From: Geobacillus thermodenitrificans subsp. thermodenitrificans DSM 465
GTDB lineage: Bacteria; Bacillota; Bacilli; Bacillales; Anoxybacillaceae
Reading direction: 5' to 3'
DNA: 64,000 nucleotides
Assembly: GCF_000496575.1 (NCBI RefSeq)
Contig: NZ_AYKT01000005.1
Span: 62,001-126,000 of the forward strand
Made by a program: the position numbers and the translations under genes. Position 1 is the stretch's first letter, and every line of letters begins with the position of its first letter. The notes under the pieces were generated by a model that was not told the DNA's origin, made no database searches, and worked only from the letters and a program-made list of their open reading frames with translations. Of the stretch, positions 32,674-42,469 are shown piece after piece.

Positions 32674-34323
32674 ATGGTACAACCGTTGGAAAAAGTCGAT
32701 CGCCGCGACGCCAAACTGGCGTTGGCGCATTTATTTGTCGCTTTTATCGCTCTCGGATTAGGCGGCTTTGCCGGCTTATTGCAAACGCTCGTCCGTTCCG
32801 GCAAGTTTGAATTGCCGGGTGGCATCAGCTACTATACGATTTTAACAACGCACGGCGTCTTGCTCGGACTTGTACTGACGACCTTTTTCATTATCGGCTT
32901 TCAGTTTGCTGCTGTCAGCCGCACGGCTGGGGCATTCACGGACAGCACGCGCCGGGTCGGATGGATTGGTTTTTGGCTGATGACGATTGGAACAGCCATG
33001 AGCGCCTTTTTCATCCTCACGGGGCAAGCGGCTGTATTGTATACATTTTATGCCCCGCTGCAAGCGCATGCCGGCTTTTACATCGGTTTAGCGCTTGTTG
33101 TCGTCGGCAGCTGGGTGAGCGGTTTTGCGATGTTTGCCCATTATGCGCGCTGGCGGAAAGCGCATCGCGGCCAGGCGAGCCCGTTGTTGACATTCATGTC
33201 AGTAACGAATATGGCGCTATGGCTCATCTGTACGCTCGGTGTTGCCGCAACCGTCGTCTTTCAGCTTATCCCATGGTCGCTCGGGCTCTCTGAACGGGTG
33301 AACGTGCTGTTAAGCCGGACGCTGTTTTGGTATTTCGGGCATCCGCTCGTTTACTTCTGGCTGTTACCGGCGTATATGGTTTGGTACGCCGTCATTCCGA
33401 AAGTGATCGGGGGCAAAATGTTCTCCGATTCGCTCGCACGGTTAGCGTTTATCTTGTTCTTGCTGTTTTCGATTCCGGTCGGTTTCCACCATCAATTGCT
33501 TGAGCCGGGGATTTCACCGTTTTGGAAATACGTGCAAGTCGTCTTGACGTTTATGGTCATCATTCCATCATTGATGACGGCGTTCTCCATGTTTGCGACG
33601 TTTGAATCATACGGCCGCTCGCAAGGAGCAAAAGGCTTGTTTGGCTGGCTGCGGAAACTGCCGTGGGGAGATGCGCGCTTTTTCGCACCGTTTGTCGGAA
33701 TGCTGTTTTTCATTCCGGCCGGTACAGGCGGGATTATTAACGCCTCGCATCAGCTCAACCAAGTCGTCCATAATACGATTTGGGTGACTGGGCACTTCCA
33801 TCTGACGGTGGCGACAACCGTTGTCTTAACATTTTTCGGTGCATCGTACTGGCTCATCCCGCATTTGACCGGTCGGGTGCTGACGAAAGCGATGAACCGC
33901 CTTGCCATCATTCAAACGATCGTTTGGGCCGTCGGGATGACATTTATGTCCGGCTCGATGCATTTTGCCGGTTTGCTTGGGGCACCGAGACGTTCAGCGT
34001 TCTCAACGTACGGCAATTCGCCGCAAGCACTTGAATGGATTCCGTACCAAATCGCACAAGCTGTCGGCGGAACGATCTTGTTTATCGGCATTATTCTCAT
34101 GCTCGTCATCGTCATCAATTTGGCGTTTTTCGCTCCGAAAGGCGAAACAGAATTTCCAGTCGCCGAAGCGGCCGCCCCGCAGGAACGGGTCGTGTTGGTG
34201 TTTGAAAACTGGAAACTTTGGATCGGCATTGTCGTTGCGCTTATTTTGATCGCATATACCGTTCCGCTCATCGACATTATTCAAAACGCCCCACCAGGGT
34301 CGAAAGGATATAAATTATGGTAA
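32674..34323 (+). CDS. cbaA: cba3-type cytochrome oxidase subunit I
   Basis: The 549-residue protein has about thirteen helices. A heme ligand lies in TILTTHGVLLGL. The CuB/Tyr site is FGHPLVYFWLLPAYMVWY, the CuB pair is in GFHHQLLEPG, and the high- and low-spin heme histidines are in VTGHFHLTV. These are the family B (ba3/cba3) marks; the terminal oxidase reduces oxygen with high affinity. It is cotranscribed with subunits IIa and II and ends in a strong hairpin. Confidence 0.95.
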   Translation: MVQPLEKVDRRDAKLALAHLFVAFIALGLGGFAGLLQTLVRSGKFELPGGISYYTILTTHGVLLGLVLTTFFIIGFQFAAVSRTAGAFTDSTRRVGWIGFWLMTIGTAMSAFFILTGQAAVLYTFYAPLQAHAGFYIGLALVVVGSWVSGFAMFAHYARWRKAHRGQASPLLTFMSVTNMALWLICTLGVAATVVFQLIPWSLGLSERVNVLLSRTLFWYFGHPLVYFWLLPAYMVWYAVIPKVIGGKMFSDSLARLAFILFLLFSIPVGFHHQLLEPGISPFWKYVQVVLTFMVIIPSLMTAFSMFATFESYGRSQGAKGLFGWLRKLPWGDARFFAPFVGMLFFIPAGTGGIINASHQLNQVVHNTIWVTGHFHLTVATTVVLTFFGASYWLIPHLTGRVLTKAMNRLAIIQTIVWAVGMTFMSGSMHFAGLLGAPRRSAFSTYGNSPQALEWIPYQIAQAVGGTILFIGIILMLVIVINLAFFAPKGETEFPVAEAAAPQERVVLVFENWKLWIGIVVALILIAYTVPLIDIIQNAPPGSKGYKLW

Positions 34324-34328
34324 AAGCT

Positions 34329-34357
34329 ATCCCCCTCTTCGGTGTGAAGAGGGGGAT
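34329..34357 (+). terminator. Terminator of the cba3 operon
   Basis: ATCCCCCTCTTC and GAAGAGGGGGAT pair perfectly around GGTGT, followed by ATTGTTTG; it lies six bases after the cbaA stop. Confidence 0.8.
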
Positions 34358-34417
34358 ATTGTTTGAACTGCTTCCACGTCGTCTCGCTTGAATCCGAAGA
34401 CTTCCTCAGCAACGATG

Positions 34418-35923
34418 TTACAGTCTGTAAAGAGGTTTATATTTCGCTTCCAAGTATTGAATTAAATAATCGGCTTTAAGCGGTTCCCCCGTCGCATCAC
34501 GCACAAGATCAAGCGGCTTTTTGGTTTTGCCGAACCGATGAATGTTGGCCGTCAGCCATTCACGAATTGGCGTGATGTTCCCTTCCTCAAGCAATTGGGC
34601 AAGATCCAACTCTTTTTCGAGCGCCTGTTTAAACTGCGCCGCGTACATATAGCCGAGCGCATAGGATGGAAAATAGCCGAAGCTGCCACCTGACCAGTGG
34701 ACATCCTGCAAAACGCCGACCGCATCATTATGTGGACGGATGCCAAGATATTGTTCATATTTCTCGTTCCATACGTCCGGTAAATCAGCAGCCTCGAGCT
34801 CTCCGGCAAACAGCTGCTTTTCTATTTCGTATCGAACCATAATGTGAAGCGGATACGTCAGCTCGTCAGCCTCAATGCGAATCAGCGACGGCTTCGCCTC
34901 ATTGATCGCCCGATAAAACGCGTCAAGTGAAACGTCCGCAAACTGTTCCGGTGCGTATTGCTGCAAACGTGGATAATGCCGTTTCCAAAACGATGGATGA
35001 CGGCCGATCATATTTTCCAAAAAAAGTGACTGCGATTCATGGATGCCCATCGACGCCCCACTCGCGAGCGGCGTGCCGACAAGCGCTTCAGAAATGTGCT
35101 GTTCATAGAGGGCATGGCCGCACTCGTGAATCGTACCGAAAACAGCGGTGCGAAAATCGCGCTCATCATACCGTGTTGTGATGCGTACATCGTTCGGATT
35201 AAGCCCGATCGCAAACGGATGGACCGTCTCATCAAGCCGCCCTTTGCCGAAATCGTAGCCGAGTTCCCTGAGCAACTCCAAAAGAAAGGCGCGCTGCTTT
35301 TCCTTTGGAAACGGCGCAAACAAAAACGACGTATCCGGCTTATCGGACACAGCAGAAATGGCGTGCACAAGGGGAACAATGCGTTCGCGCAATTGACCGA
35401 ACAATCCGTCAAGCAACTCAACCGTCATGCCCGGCTCGTACTGATCAAGCAGCGTATTGTACGGATGCCCTTCATATCCCCAATAGCTGATAAAGCGGCG
35501 CTGAAACTCGATGATTTGCTCCAAATACGGGCGAAAACGGGCAAAATCGGCGGCCGCTTTTGCTTCTTCCCAGACGCTTTCCGCCTTTGAGCAAAGCACG
35601 ACATACTCTTTATACTCATCAACTGGAATTTTTTTATTCCGTTCATACTCTTTTTTGCATTCATCAAGCGTATGTTTTGTCACTTCATCAAGCTGTTCAT
35701 ACACCTCTTTTGGCGACAGCTTGGCGATAAACGCTGCCATTTCCTCTGAAGTGGACATTTTAAACGCTTCTTCCGACAGCATGCCGATCACTTCAGAGCG
35801 CTGCTCCACCCCTTTTTTCGGAGCACCGGTCCGCAAATCCCAATACATTAAATTGATGGCCTCATGATACCCCATCATTTTTTTGACATACTGCAAAAAC
35901 TGTTCTTCCATTCGCTTCACCAT
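34418..35923 (-). CDS. ypwA: M32-family metallocarboxypeptidase (YpwA)
   Basis: The 501-residue protein is of the thermostable carboxypeptidase 1 type. The zinc motif is HECGH in GTIHECGHALYEQ, with the downstream Glu in MGIHESQSLFLENM. HPFAIGLNPNDVRITTRY and IRPHNDAVGVLQDVHWSGGSFGYFPSYALGYMYAAQ are family blocks. It cleaves C-terminal residues from peptides in the cytoplasm. GGGGGACT precedes the ATG. The xpt side neighbour matches B. subtilis, but the cba3 operon lies between. Confidence 0.93.
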   Translation of the reverse strand: MVKRMEEQFLQYVKKMMGYHEAINLMYWDLRTGAPKKGVEQRSEVIGMLSEEAFKMSTSEEMAAFIAKLSPKEVYEQLDEVTKHTLDECKKEYERNKKIPVDEYKEYVVLCSKAESVWEEAKAAADFARFRPYLEQIIEFQRRFISYWGYEGHPYNTLLDQYEPGMTVELLDGLFGQLRERIVPLVHAISAVSDKPDTSFLFAPFPKEKQRAFLLELLRELGYDFGKGRLDETVHPFAIGLNPNDVRITTRYDERDFRTAVFGTIHECGHALYEQHISEALVGTPLASGASMGIHESQSLFLENMIGRHPSFWKRHYPRLQQYAPEQFADVSLDAFYRAINEAKPSLIRIEADELTYPLHIMVRYEIEKQLFAGELEAADLPDVWNEKYEQYLGIRPHNDAVGVLQDVHWSGGSFGYFPSYALGYMYAAQFKQALEKELDLAQLLEEGNITPIREWLTANIHRFGKTKKPLDLVRDATGEPLKADYLIQYLEAKYKPLYRL

Positions 35924-36040
35924 GCTCAGTCCCCCTATTCGTTTTGGATGGCCGTATCATCATTTCCATAACTAGGTGCTCTTTTCCTCCTTGATCGCGA
36001 AGAAACGTCATTTTTCACCAAAAGAAAAGAGGGAAGAACG

Positions 36041-37978
36041 CTACTCTTCCCTCACAGATGTTGGCAAGACCGATTTGATCGCAGCGATGACCTGCTTGTC
36101 TTCCTGGTCGGTAACAAAAATGGAGACGATGCCGCGATCATCGCGCGTGCGGATGAGCCGTCCGACCCCTTGGCGGAGACGGAGAAGCATATACGGGACA
36201 TCGACATCCCAAAACGGATCGCTATATGCCTTCCGCTTCGCCTGAAACACTGGATCGTTTGGCGGATATGGCAGTGACCAAATGATAACATTGGACAGCG
36301 ACGATCCCGGAATGTCAAGCCCTTCCCATAAATGTTCCGAACAAAGCACGGTTTCTTCGTTGCGTTGGAACTCGGCGACTAAATCGCTAATCTCGCGGTC
36401 GCCTTCAAACAAAAATGAAAACGGTTCCCCGGCCGCCGCTTCTTTAAACTGAAGCAGCTCCTCGCGCGTTGGAAACAAGATGAGCGCCCGTCCGCCCGTT
36501 TCACGCAATTTCTTCATCGCATAGGCGTATTTTTCAGCAAACAGCGCCTCATTAGCGCGGAACGTCGGCATATAAATGGTCATTTGCTCGTCATAATCAA
36601 ATGGCGACGGCACACTGAACGATAAATAGTCATCGATCCCTAAGCTGTCAGCCATATATTGAAATGACTTGCCGTTCGATAACGTCGCCGATGAGAAGAT
36701 AAACGGCATGCGTTTCGCAAACACTTTTTCACGCAGTACTTCTTGCACAGTGTGCGGCATGACAACAAGTGTGGCCTCTTGGCGCGACGACTCGAGCCAC
36801 GCGATGGCATCAGCGCTTGTTAAAAACAAGTCGAGCAAATAGTGAATTTGGTCTAAGTATTCGTCAACAATATTCAGCTGATAATGGTCAATCGTATACG
36901 TTTCACTTTCAAACACGAGCTCATTGCCGATTCTAACGATTTGGTCACGCAGCCGCTTCGCCCAGCGCTCGAGCTGCGGCGACGGTGAAATTTCTTTCCG
37001 GTTTGAGCCAGGGATATCTTTCGCGCACGCTTTCAATTCGGTAAAAAAGCGCCCACTCGTTTCGATGGTTTCTTCAATTAAATAGGCGAGTTCTTCGCGA
37101 ATATCGTTTTCAAGAAGCCGCGTCAGCAACATCTCAAGCGTCGTCTCTTTCATTCGGTATGTAAGCGCCTTTTGTGCGGCAAACTCAAGCAAGTGTCCTT
37201 CGTCGAACACGACGCAGCTCGCCTCCGGCAAGAGCGGCAGCTGTCCTTCCCGCTTGCGCGCCTCGTACGTCCATACATGCTCCATATAAAAGTCGTGTGA
37301 ACAGACGATCAAATCGGCCGCTTTCCGGTAATAGTCGCGCCAAAGCGTCTGACCGCAACGGTGCCGCTTTTCACACGTAAAACAATCTTGAAACGGATCC
37401 CAGGCGATTTTTTTCCATTGCTCATCGGTTAAATGGGCGTATTCTTTCCGGTCGCCGTAACGATAAAACGACTGCATCGTTTTATTGTCATGGACGAAAG
37501 CCGGCAGATTGTCATAAATTTGTTCATATAGCTCAATATCGTCATCATCGTATGTCGTCACTTCTTCAAGCTTGTTTAAACATAAATATTGATCGGGTGA
37601 TTTCGCCAGTCGGACATCAATATGCAGCCCGAGCACATTGGACAGTTTGGCGATATCTCCTTCTTTTTTGACGAGCTGCTCAATAAGCGTTTCATCTGCA
37701 CAGGCGATGATGGCCGGTTTGCCGGTATAACGTGCGTAACAAATCGCGTATAGCAAGTAGACGATCGTCTTCCCTGTACCGACTCCGGCTTCGGCAAACA
37801 TCACCTTTTTTTCGCGAAATGCGCGCTCGAGTTGGAACGCCATATAAACTTGCTCATCGCGCAGCTCAAAGCCGGCCTCCGGCAACGTATCGTAAAAGAC
37901 ATCACCGATCCACTGGCTGAGCTTATCAAAAAAGTTTTCGTTTTTTTCTAACAGAAACGGATAACGTTTATGGCTCAT
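36041..37978 (-). CDS. ypvA: DinG-family helicase YpvA
   Basis: The 645-residue helicase has motif I EAGVGTGKTIVYLLY, an iron-sulfur cluster domain with the Cys pattern CFTCEKRHRC (plus an earlier or later Cys), the DEAH-like box VVFDEGHLLEF, and motif VI RLRQGVGRLIRT. It is a superfamily 2 XPD/DinG type enzyme that unwinds DNA or D-loops 5-prime to 3-prime. The ATG chosen (MSHKRYPFLLEKN) has GGAGGGG upstream; longer starts are unconserved. Function of YpvA in Bacillus is unresolved. Confidence 0.9.
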   Translation of the reverse strand: MSHKRYPFLLEKNENFFDKLSQWIGDVFYDTLPEAGFELRDEQVYMAFQLERAFREKKVMFAEAGVGTGKTIVYLLYAICYARYTGKPAIIACADETLIEQLVKKEGDIAKLSNVLGLHIDVRLAKSPDQYLCLNKLEEVTTYDDDDIELYEQIYDNLPAFVHDNKTMQSFYRYGDRKEYAHLTDEQWKKIAWDPFQDCFTCEKRHRCGQTLWRDYYRKAADLIVCSHDFYMEHVWTYEARKREGQLPLLPEASCVVFDEGHLLEFAAQKALTYRMKETTLEMLLTRLLENDIREELAYLIEETIETSGRFFTELKACAKDIPGSNRKEISPSPQLERWAKRLRDQIVRIGNELVFESETYTIDHYQLNIVDEYLDQIHYLLDLFLTSADAIAWLESSRQEATLVVMPHTVQEVLREKVFAKRMPFIFSSATLSNGKSFQYMADSLGIDDYLSFSVPSPFDYDEQMTIYMPTFRANEALFAEKYAYAMKKLRETGGRALILFPTREELLQFKEAAAGEPFSFLFEGDREISDLVAEFQRNEETVLCSEHLWEGLDIPGSSLSNVIIWSLPYPPNDPVFQAKRKAYSDPFWDVDVPYMLLRLRQGVGRLIRTRDDRGIVSIFVTDQEDKQVIAAIKSVLPTSVREE

Positions 37979-38108
37979 CACCGCCACCCCTCCAATTGAC
38001 ATAAAGTCCCCCGGCATCATCATGCATAAGCGCGCAACCACATCGTTGCGCGCCTTAATTCTAGTAACAAGATTATATTATGATGGATGACCGTCGAGAA
38101 GTCAACTT

Positions 38109-39245
38109 CTAGCTTCGGCGTGGCGGCCGCGGCCCCCAATATTGATAGTAATGCGTCTCAATAAAGCCATTAAACAGCTTGCGCCGCTTCGTCGCCGGGC
38201 GGCCATAATGAGTTTCAAAGCCGCGATGGGCAGTTAAAATGTATACCGACCATGTGTCTAAGGCGGAGAAAGTGCGGCCGATGGCGCGGTAGAGGGCTTC
38301 GACCTCCCTCCGTTCGCCGAGCCGTTCACCGTATGGCGGGTTGCTGACAATCACTCCGTACGATTTATCTGTCCGAAACTGTTCCGCCCGTCCTGTTTGA
38401 AAAGAAATGAGATCGGCCAACCCCGCTTCGGCTGCATTCGCCTTGGCCATTTCCACCATGTGTGGGTCAAGGTCAATCCCGCAAATATCCAACGGCTCAT
38501 CATAACGCGCCATATCTTCCACTTCTTGGCGCGCTTCATTCCATGCGCGCTCCCCGATCCAAGGCCATTGTTCAGAAACGAAATCGCGGTTAAACCCAGG
38601 GGCGATGTTTTGCCCGATGAGCGCCGCTTCGATGGCGATCGTGCCCGAACCGCAAAACGGATCGACAAACGGGCGATCCGGCGTCCAGTTCGTGAGCAAT
38701 ACTAAGGCAGCGGCAAGCGTTTCCCGAAGCGGCGCTTCTCCTTGACGAGCACGGTAGCCGCGCTTATGCAACCCGACACCGCTTGTATCAATTGTCAACG
38801 TGGCAATGTCTTTATGAAGGGCTACTTCAATGCGGCAAAGCGGGCCGGTTTCGGGAAACCATGACAGGTGGTAGCGCTCTTTTAAACTTTCCACGACCGC
38901 TTTTTTGACGATAGCTTGACAGTCTGAAACGCTAAACAACGTCGACTTCACCGATTTCCCGATGACCGGAAACTCAGCGTCTTTCGGCAAATAATCGGCC
39001 CACGGCAATGCTTTCGTCTGTTCAAACAGCTCCTCGAACGTCGTCGCTCGAAATTCGCCAACTTTCAGTTTCACGCGGTCGGCGGTGCGCAGCCAAAGGT
39101 TGGCTCGGCAAATGGCGAGCGCATCGCCTTCGAACGTCACTTTGCCGTTCTCCACCCGGCATTCGTAGCCGAGCCGTCGCACTTCTTCGGCAACAACCGA
39201 CTCGAGCCCCATCGCAGCCGTCGCAATGATGGAAAATGATTTCAT
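38109..39245 (-). CDS. ypsC: THUMP-domain 23S rRNA methyltransferase (RlmL N-terminal type, YpsC)
   Basis: The 378-residue protein has an N-terminal THUMP domain (about residues 1-160), then a Rossmann methyltransferase. Motif I is VDPFCGSGTIAIEAAL and motif IV is IVSNPPYGERLG, so it is an N2-guanine or similar base methylase of the RlmL/YpsC group. It is a separate protein here, as in Bacillus, whereas in E. coli RlmL is fused to RlmK. The ATG at 39243-39245 is used. It ends just after the ypvA promoter region and is followed by a terminator. Confidence 0.88.
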   Translation of the reverse strand: MKSFSIIATAAMGLESVVAEEVRRLGYECRVENGKVTFEGDALAICRANLWLRTADRVKLKVGEFRATTFEELFEQTKALPWADYLPKDAEFPVIGKSVKSTLFSVSDCQAIVKKAVVESLKERYHLSWFPETGPLCRIEVALHKDIATLTIDTSGVGLHKRGYRARQGEAPLRETLAAALVLLTNWTPDRPFVDPFCGSGTIAIEAALIGQNIAPGFNRDFVSEQWPWIGERAWNEARQEVEDMARYDEPLDICGIDLDPHMVEMAKANAAEAGLADLISFQTGRAEQFRTDKSYGVIVSNPPYGERLGERREVEALYRAIGRTFSALDTWSVYILTAHRGFETHYGRPATKRRKLFNGFIETHYYQYWGPRPPRRS

Positions 39246-39330
39246 TCTATTCCCCCTCGCAAACGGTATGTATCGCACCAATTGGACATACTTCCATTAT
39301 ATCCACCTAGTTGCGAAAAACACGCAAACG

Positions 39331-39360
39331 AAAAGCCCTCCTTCATGCAGGAGGGCTTTT
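39331..39360. terminator. Perfect hairpin between rnpB and ypsC
   Basis: AAAAGCCCTCC and GGAGGGCTTTT pair perfectly around TTCATGCA, directly downstream of the RNase P RNA on the minus strand. It is the likely rnpB terminator. Confidence 0.75.
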
Positions 39361-39376
39361 CACGCTTCCATCACCA

Positions 39377-39793
39377 CGTTAATCATGTTCTGTAAGCCAT
39401 GTTCTGTACCTTCGTACTGCCAACGGCTTTTCGCCTCGTACTCCGGCGGTAATCATCTATCTACAGGCAACACGCGTCGCCTGTCCTTCCCTCCGTTCAT
39501 TTCCTTCGGGAAGGTGCCCCTACCATCATTTGGGTTTCTCGCTCGTGGGGTTTACCGCGTTCCACCTCTAAGGTTTCCCTTAGAGCTCCGTCACTGTGGC
39601 ACTTTCAGGGTAATCGAACCATATCCGCATTCGGACGTAGGTTCTTTCCCCGCCGTCAGCCCAGCCGAAGCCAGACTGCCCTAGCTTATGGATTCGCTAG
39701 GCACGAACACTACGGGCATCTCAGCACCGTGCGAGCATGGACTTTCCTCTACGGCCGAAACCGGCCGCAGCGATTACCCGAACATGATTAACG
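39377..39793 (-). ncRNA. rnpB: RNase P RNA (type B, Bacillus)
   Basis: About 417 nucleotides form the Bacillus-type RNase P RNA. The closing P1 helix pairs CGTTAATCATGTT (39377) with AACATGATTAACG (39781-39793). Diagnostic inner sequences on the minus strand are GAGGAAAGTCCATGCTCG near the 5-prime end, the GAAAGTGCCACAGTGACGG block and the TACAGAACATGG 3-prime core. It is the catalytic RNA that trims tRNA 5-prime ends with RnpA. Location beside gpsB matches B. subtilis. Confidence 0.95.
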
Positions 39794-39885
39794 TTGCGAG
39801 CATCTTACAGTATAGATGATTTTTCGAATGAAATCAAGAGGGAAATTTTGTTATTTTTATATACTGACCTTGTTCTTCAAACTAT

Positions 39886-40182
39886 CTATTCATACAGCTT
39901 CCGGCCGAACACATGTTTCTCTAAGTTCGACAGGCGCTGCAAAATATCGTAGTTCGTCGTTCCTGTCGGCGTGGTCGGCCGCTTTTGCAACTCCTCAACT
40001 TGCCGCTTCAGTCGGGCATTTTCTTGGCGCAGCTCGTCAAGTTCTTGCTGGAACGCCTCGTAATCTTTAATAACGATGTCCAAAAATTGATCCACTTCGT
40101 CTTGATTGTACCCCCGCATACTTACCTTAAATTCCTTTTCCAAAATGTCTTTTGGTGTCAGTTTTACCTGATTGGCTGACAT
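39886..40182 (-). CDS. gpsB: Cell division regulator GpsB
   Basis: The 98-residue protein starts [18 protein letters not shown], has the DivIVA-like [26 protein letters not shown] dimer motif, a coiled coil (about 40-70), and a C-terminal helix [17 protein letters not shown]. GpsB shuttles PBP1 between division and elongation. It is flanked by rnpB and cotD. B. subtilis has ypsA between gpsB and cotD; no ypsA is visible here. Confidence 0.95.
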   Translation of the reverse strand: MSANQVKLTPKDILEKEFKVSMRGYNQDEVDQFLDIVIKDYEAFQQELDELRQENARLKRQVEELQKRPTTPTGTTNYDILQRLSNLEKHVFGRKLYE

Positions 40183-40381
40183 GGCTTTTCACCTCAATCC
40201 GCATTCAACAATCATCTTTCCTTTATTTTTTCAGAAATTACGCCGGTTGTCAATTGATGTTTGTGCTGCCGAACACGTAGAATCAGACAACATAACGCTA
40301 GAAGGCAACCTTCCTGCCCGCGCGGAAAAACGCTCGCTAACCAAGACGACACAACCGGCAGCGTTGGCCATTCGCCGCCAA

Positions 40382-40415
40382 AAAAAACAGAAGCCGACGA
40401 AGCGGCCCCTGTTTT
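40382..40415 (-). terminator. Terminator of cotD
   Basis: AAAAACAG and CTGTTTTT are outer arms around GCCG and CGGC inner arms, just downstream of the cotD stop; on the minus strand it ends in TTTTTT. Confidence 0.65.
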
Positions 40416-40421
40416 TCACAT

Positions 40422-40658
40422 CTAGTATCTAGCTGGAAACGGCCCCATCGGCCCCGAACAACACAAGTGCCGGTTGGCGTCCTGAGCAACAGCCGATTCC
40501 GTATGCGGGAAATAATGACGATGTTCATACAAGTGATGAAAAACGTGTGTTGTGTGTGATGGGTGAATGTGTGGTACAATCGTTGCTTGGAAATGGTGTT
40601 GAACACGGCATAGAGGCGGATGGACGATCGGCGCCGTCACATACGGTGGGCAATGCAT
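40422..40658 (-). CDS. cotD: Inner spore coat protein CotD
   Basis: The 78-residue His- and Pro-rich protein reads MHCPPYVTAPIVHPPLCRVQ, then QATIVPHIHPSHTTHVFHH and YFPHTESAVAQ. The motifs APIVHP and IVPHIHPxHTT are the CotD signature. It is a coat protein, expressed in the mother cell under sigma-K in B. subtilis. It precedes yprB as in B. subtilis, but here is convergent with the gap sequence only. Confidence 0.92.
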   Translation of the reverse strand: MHCPPYVTAPIVHPPLCRVQHHFQATIVPHIHPSHTTHVFHHLYEHRHYFPHTESAVAQDANRHLCCSGPMGPFPARY

Positions 40659-41082
40659 AGCATCCTTCTCCTTTCATCATCTAAGCTATTGATTGACAAT
40701 ACTAGCCTATGATGAACAGGTCGGTCTTGTACTAGTGTAAGCACCCATTTTATACATAATGACAGCCGCACTTATTCCTCCGCCCCGCGATTTCAAGACG
40801 CCGCGCAACCCGGTTCGGCCATAGCCTCATTTGGGAAAACGTTCACGAATTACTGCGTTAATACACATAATGGAAAACGACAAACGTCAAGCCAATAACA
40901 ATAAAAAAGAGGTACAAAATTTTTTTGTACATGCTCCGCATCGCGCTCTTCTCCCTGCCATCGTTTTCGTTCACTCCGATGCCATTGTACACATTTTTCT
41001 TTTTTTCTACAAGATTCGAAACGAAAAGGAAAATTTTTTTATTTTTCTGTCATATTTTGCGCTTGCCAGGGAAATGGGCCTA
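40659..41082. other. Gene-free region between cotD and yprB
   Basis: About 420 bases contain the cotD promoter region (ATGATGAACAGG and beyond), an inverted repeat GTACAAAA/TTTTGTAC near 40914-40931, and a hairpin GGGAAATG/CATTTCCC (41069-41091) that overlaps the yprB stop. No gene is supported. Confidence 0.45.
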
Positions 41083-42357
41083 TCATTTCCCTAACTTATT
41101 TTTCTTGCGCGTTAACCGCTCAAGCCGCTTGCGCCACTCCTGTTCCTCCTTCTCCATGCCTTGCCGACTTGCTTTGGCAAGCGAGCGCCAGGCTTCATAC
41201 GCTGCGGCGGCATAGCGGTGCGCTTCGGCTGCATCGCGAAAATGATGCTCATACGCTTTTGCCAGCTCAAGACCGGCTTTCGTCTTCCAAGAGGCGCTTC
41301 CATGATTGAACAAGTCGCGCCAAATGGCAACCGCCTCTTCATAGCGCCTTTCTCTCCGATACAAAAGCGACAGCTGCCATTTCGCCGCCTGCGCTTCTTT
41401 CACCTCTTTGCTGCTCGCTTGTTCATACACGCCCCGAGCAGCCGCCGTTTCCCCCACCGCTTCGAGCCAACGGGCCGCGGCCAGCTGCTCCCGCGGGTCA
41501 GAGATCCGCATCGCTTCGAGCAACTGAATCGATAAATGGATGTAGAGCGCAATGAGCGACAACACGTCTTGTTCGTTGTGGCGCAATACCGGCATAATCC
41601 GATCCGGATGAGGCGTTTGCAAAAATTCCTGGTATATCATCGGTGCCAAAAAGCCGGGCACATCATCATCCCGCTCAATCTGAAGAATGTGCTTTTCGAC
41701 CTCCGCTAGGCGAAGCGAATCGAGCTTGTCTTTCCATAAACGACGAGCGGCGTGATACAAATCAAAGTGACCAAACGCCGGCAGCTTCGGCACCATGTCG
41801 CGGACAAGGGCATGGCGTGTTTTTAGCCGCGGCCAGTCGAACGCCTTTCCATTATACGTAACAAGAGTCGTATAGTCGACATCGGATAAAAAGCTTTGAT
41901 ACAGCGCCACCTCCGCCCCCGGATGCGGCAAAACGTGCTGGCGGATGATGATGCGATCGCCAAGGACGCGGGCATGGCCGAGCAGAAACATGACCGTTCC
42001 CGCTCCGCTTGAAAGCCCCATCGTTTCTGTGTCAAAAAAGAATAGGTCGCTAACAGCGAATCCGCGGCACGAGAGCGGGTGGGAAAACGACGCTTCCTGC
42101 CAGCGCCGGTGCACATCATGCAGCGCCCCAAGACGGTAGCAGCCATGCTGATAATCAAGCGGGTACACCGTCTCCCGGATGAGGCAATAATCCCCGGCAA
42201 ACCAGTACGGCTTCGTCCCGTATTCCTGCCAAATGTCAACATAAGGCACGTCCGTCGCCCCACGTTCGCTCGGTTCCATTTCGTTCTTTTCATCCGCCGT
42301 CTTTTTTTTGTGCCGAGCGGCAAGCAGCTCTTTCCACTGCGACAGCTTCGGTTTCAT
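41083..42357 (-). CDS. yprB: Exonuclease YprB/MrfB (DEDD fold)
   Basis: The 424-residue protein has an RNase H-like DEDD exonuclease domain: FFDTETMGLSSGAGTVMFLLG, then TLVTYNGKAFDWPRLKTRH and the VLRHNEQDVLSLIALYIHL block with the last Asp. A TPR-like helical tail (about residues 290-400) follows. In B. subtilis YprB acts with helicase YprA in mitomycin-induced DNA repair (MrfAB). GGAGGAGGG precedes the ATG. The yprA gene begins about 110 bases upstream on the same strand. Confidence 0.9.
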   Translation of the reverse strand: MKPKLSQWKELLAARHKKKTADEKNEMEPSERGATDVPYVDIWQEYGTKPYWFAGDYCLIRETVYPLDYQHGCYRLGALHDVHRRWQEASFSHPLSCRGFAVSDLFFFDTETMGLSSGAGTVMFLLGHARVLGDRIIIRQHVLPHPGAEVALYQSFLSDVDYTTLVTYNGKAFDWPRLKTRHALVRDMVPKLPAFGHFDLYHAARRLWKDKLDSLRLAEVEKHILQIERDDDVPGFLAPMIYQEFLQTPHPDRIMPVLRHNEQDVLSLIALYIHLSIQLLEAMRISDPREQLAAARWLEAVGETAAARGVYEQASSKEVKEAQAAKWQLSLLYRRERRYEEAVAIWRDLFNHGSASWKTKAGLELAKAYEHHFRDAAEAHRYAAAAYEAWRSLAKASRQGMEKEEQEWRKRLERLTRKKNKLGK

Positions 42358-42469
42358 TCACCCTCCTCCTTTCCGCTCGCTCTCTTCCTCCTATAAATTT
42401 AGCGCGCGAACGCTCAAGAAAGCCGCTTTAGTTTCCCCGCCCGCTGGCACTCAAGCTTGGCGACGCCAC

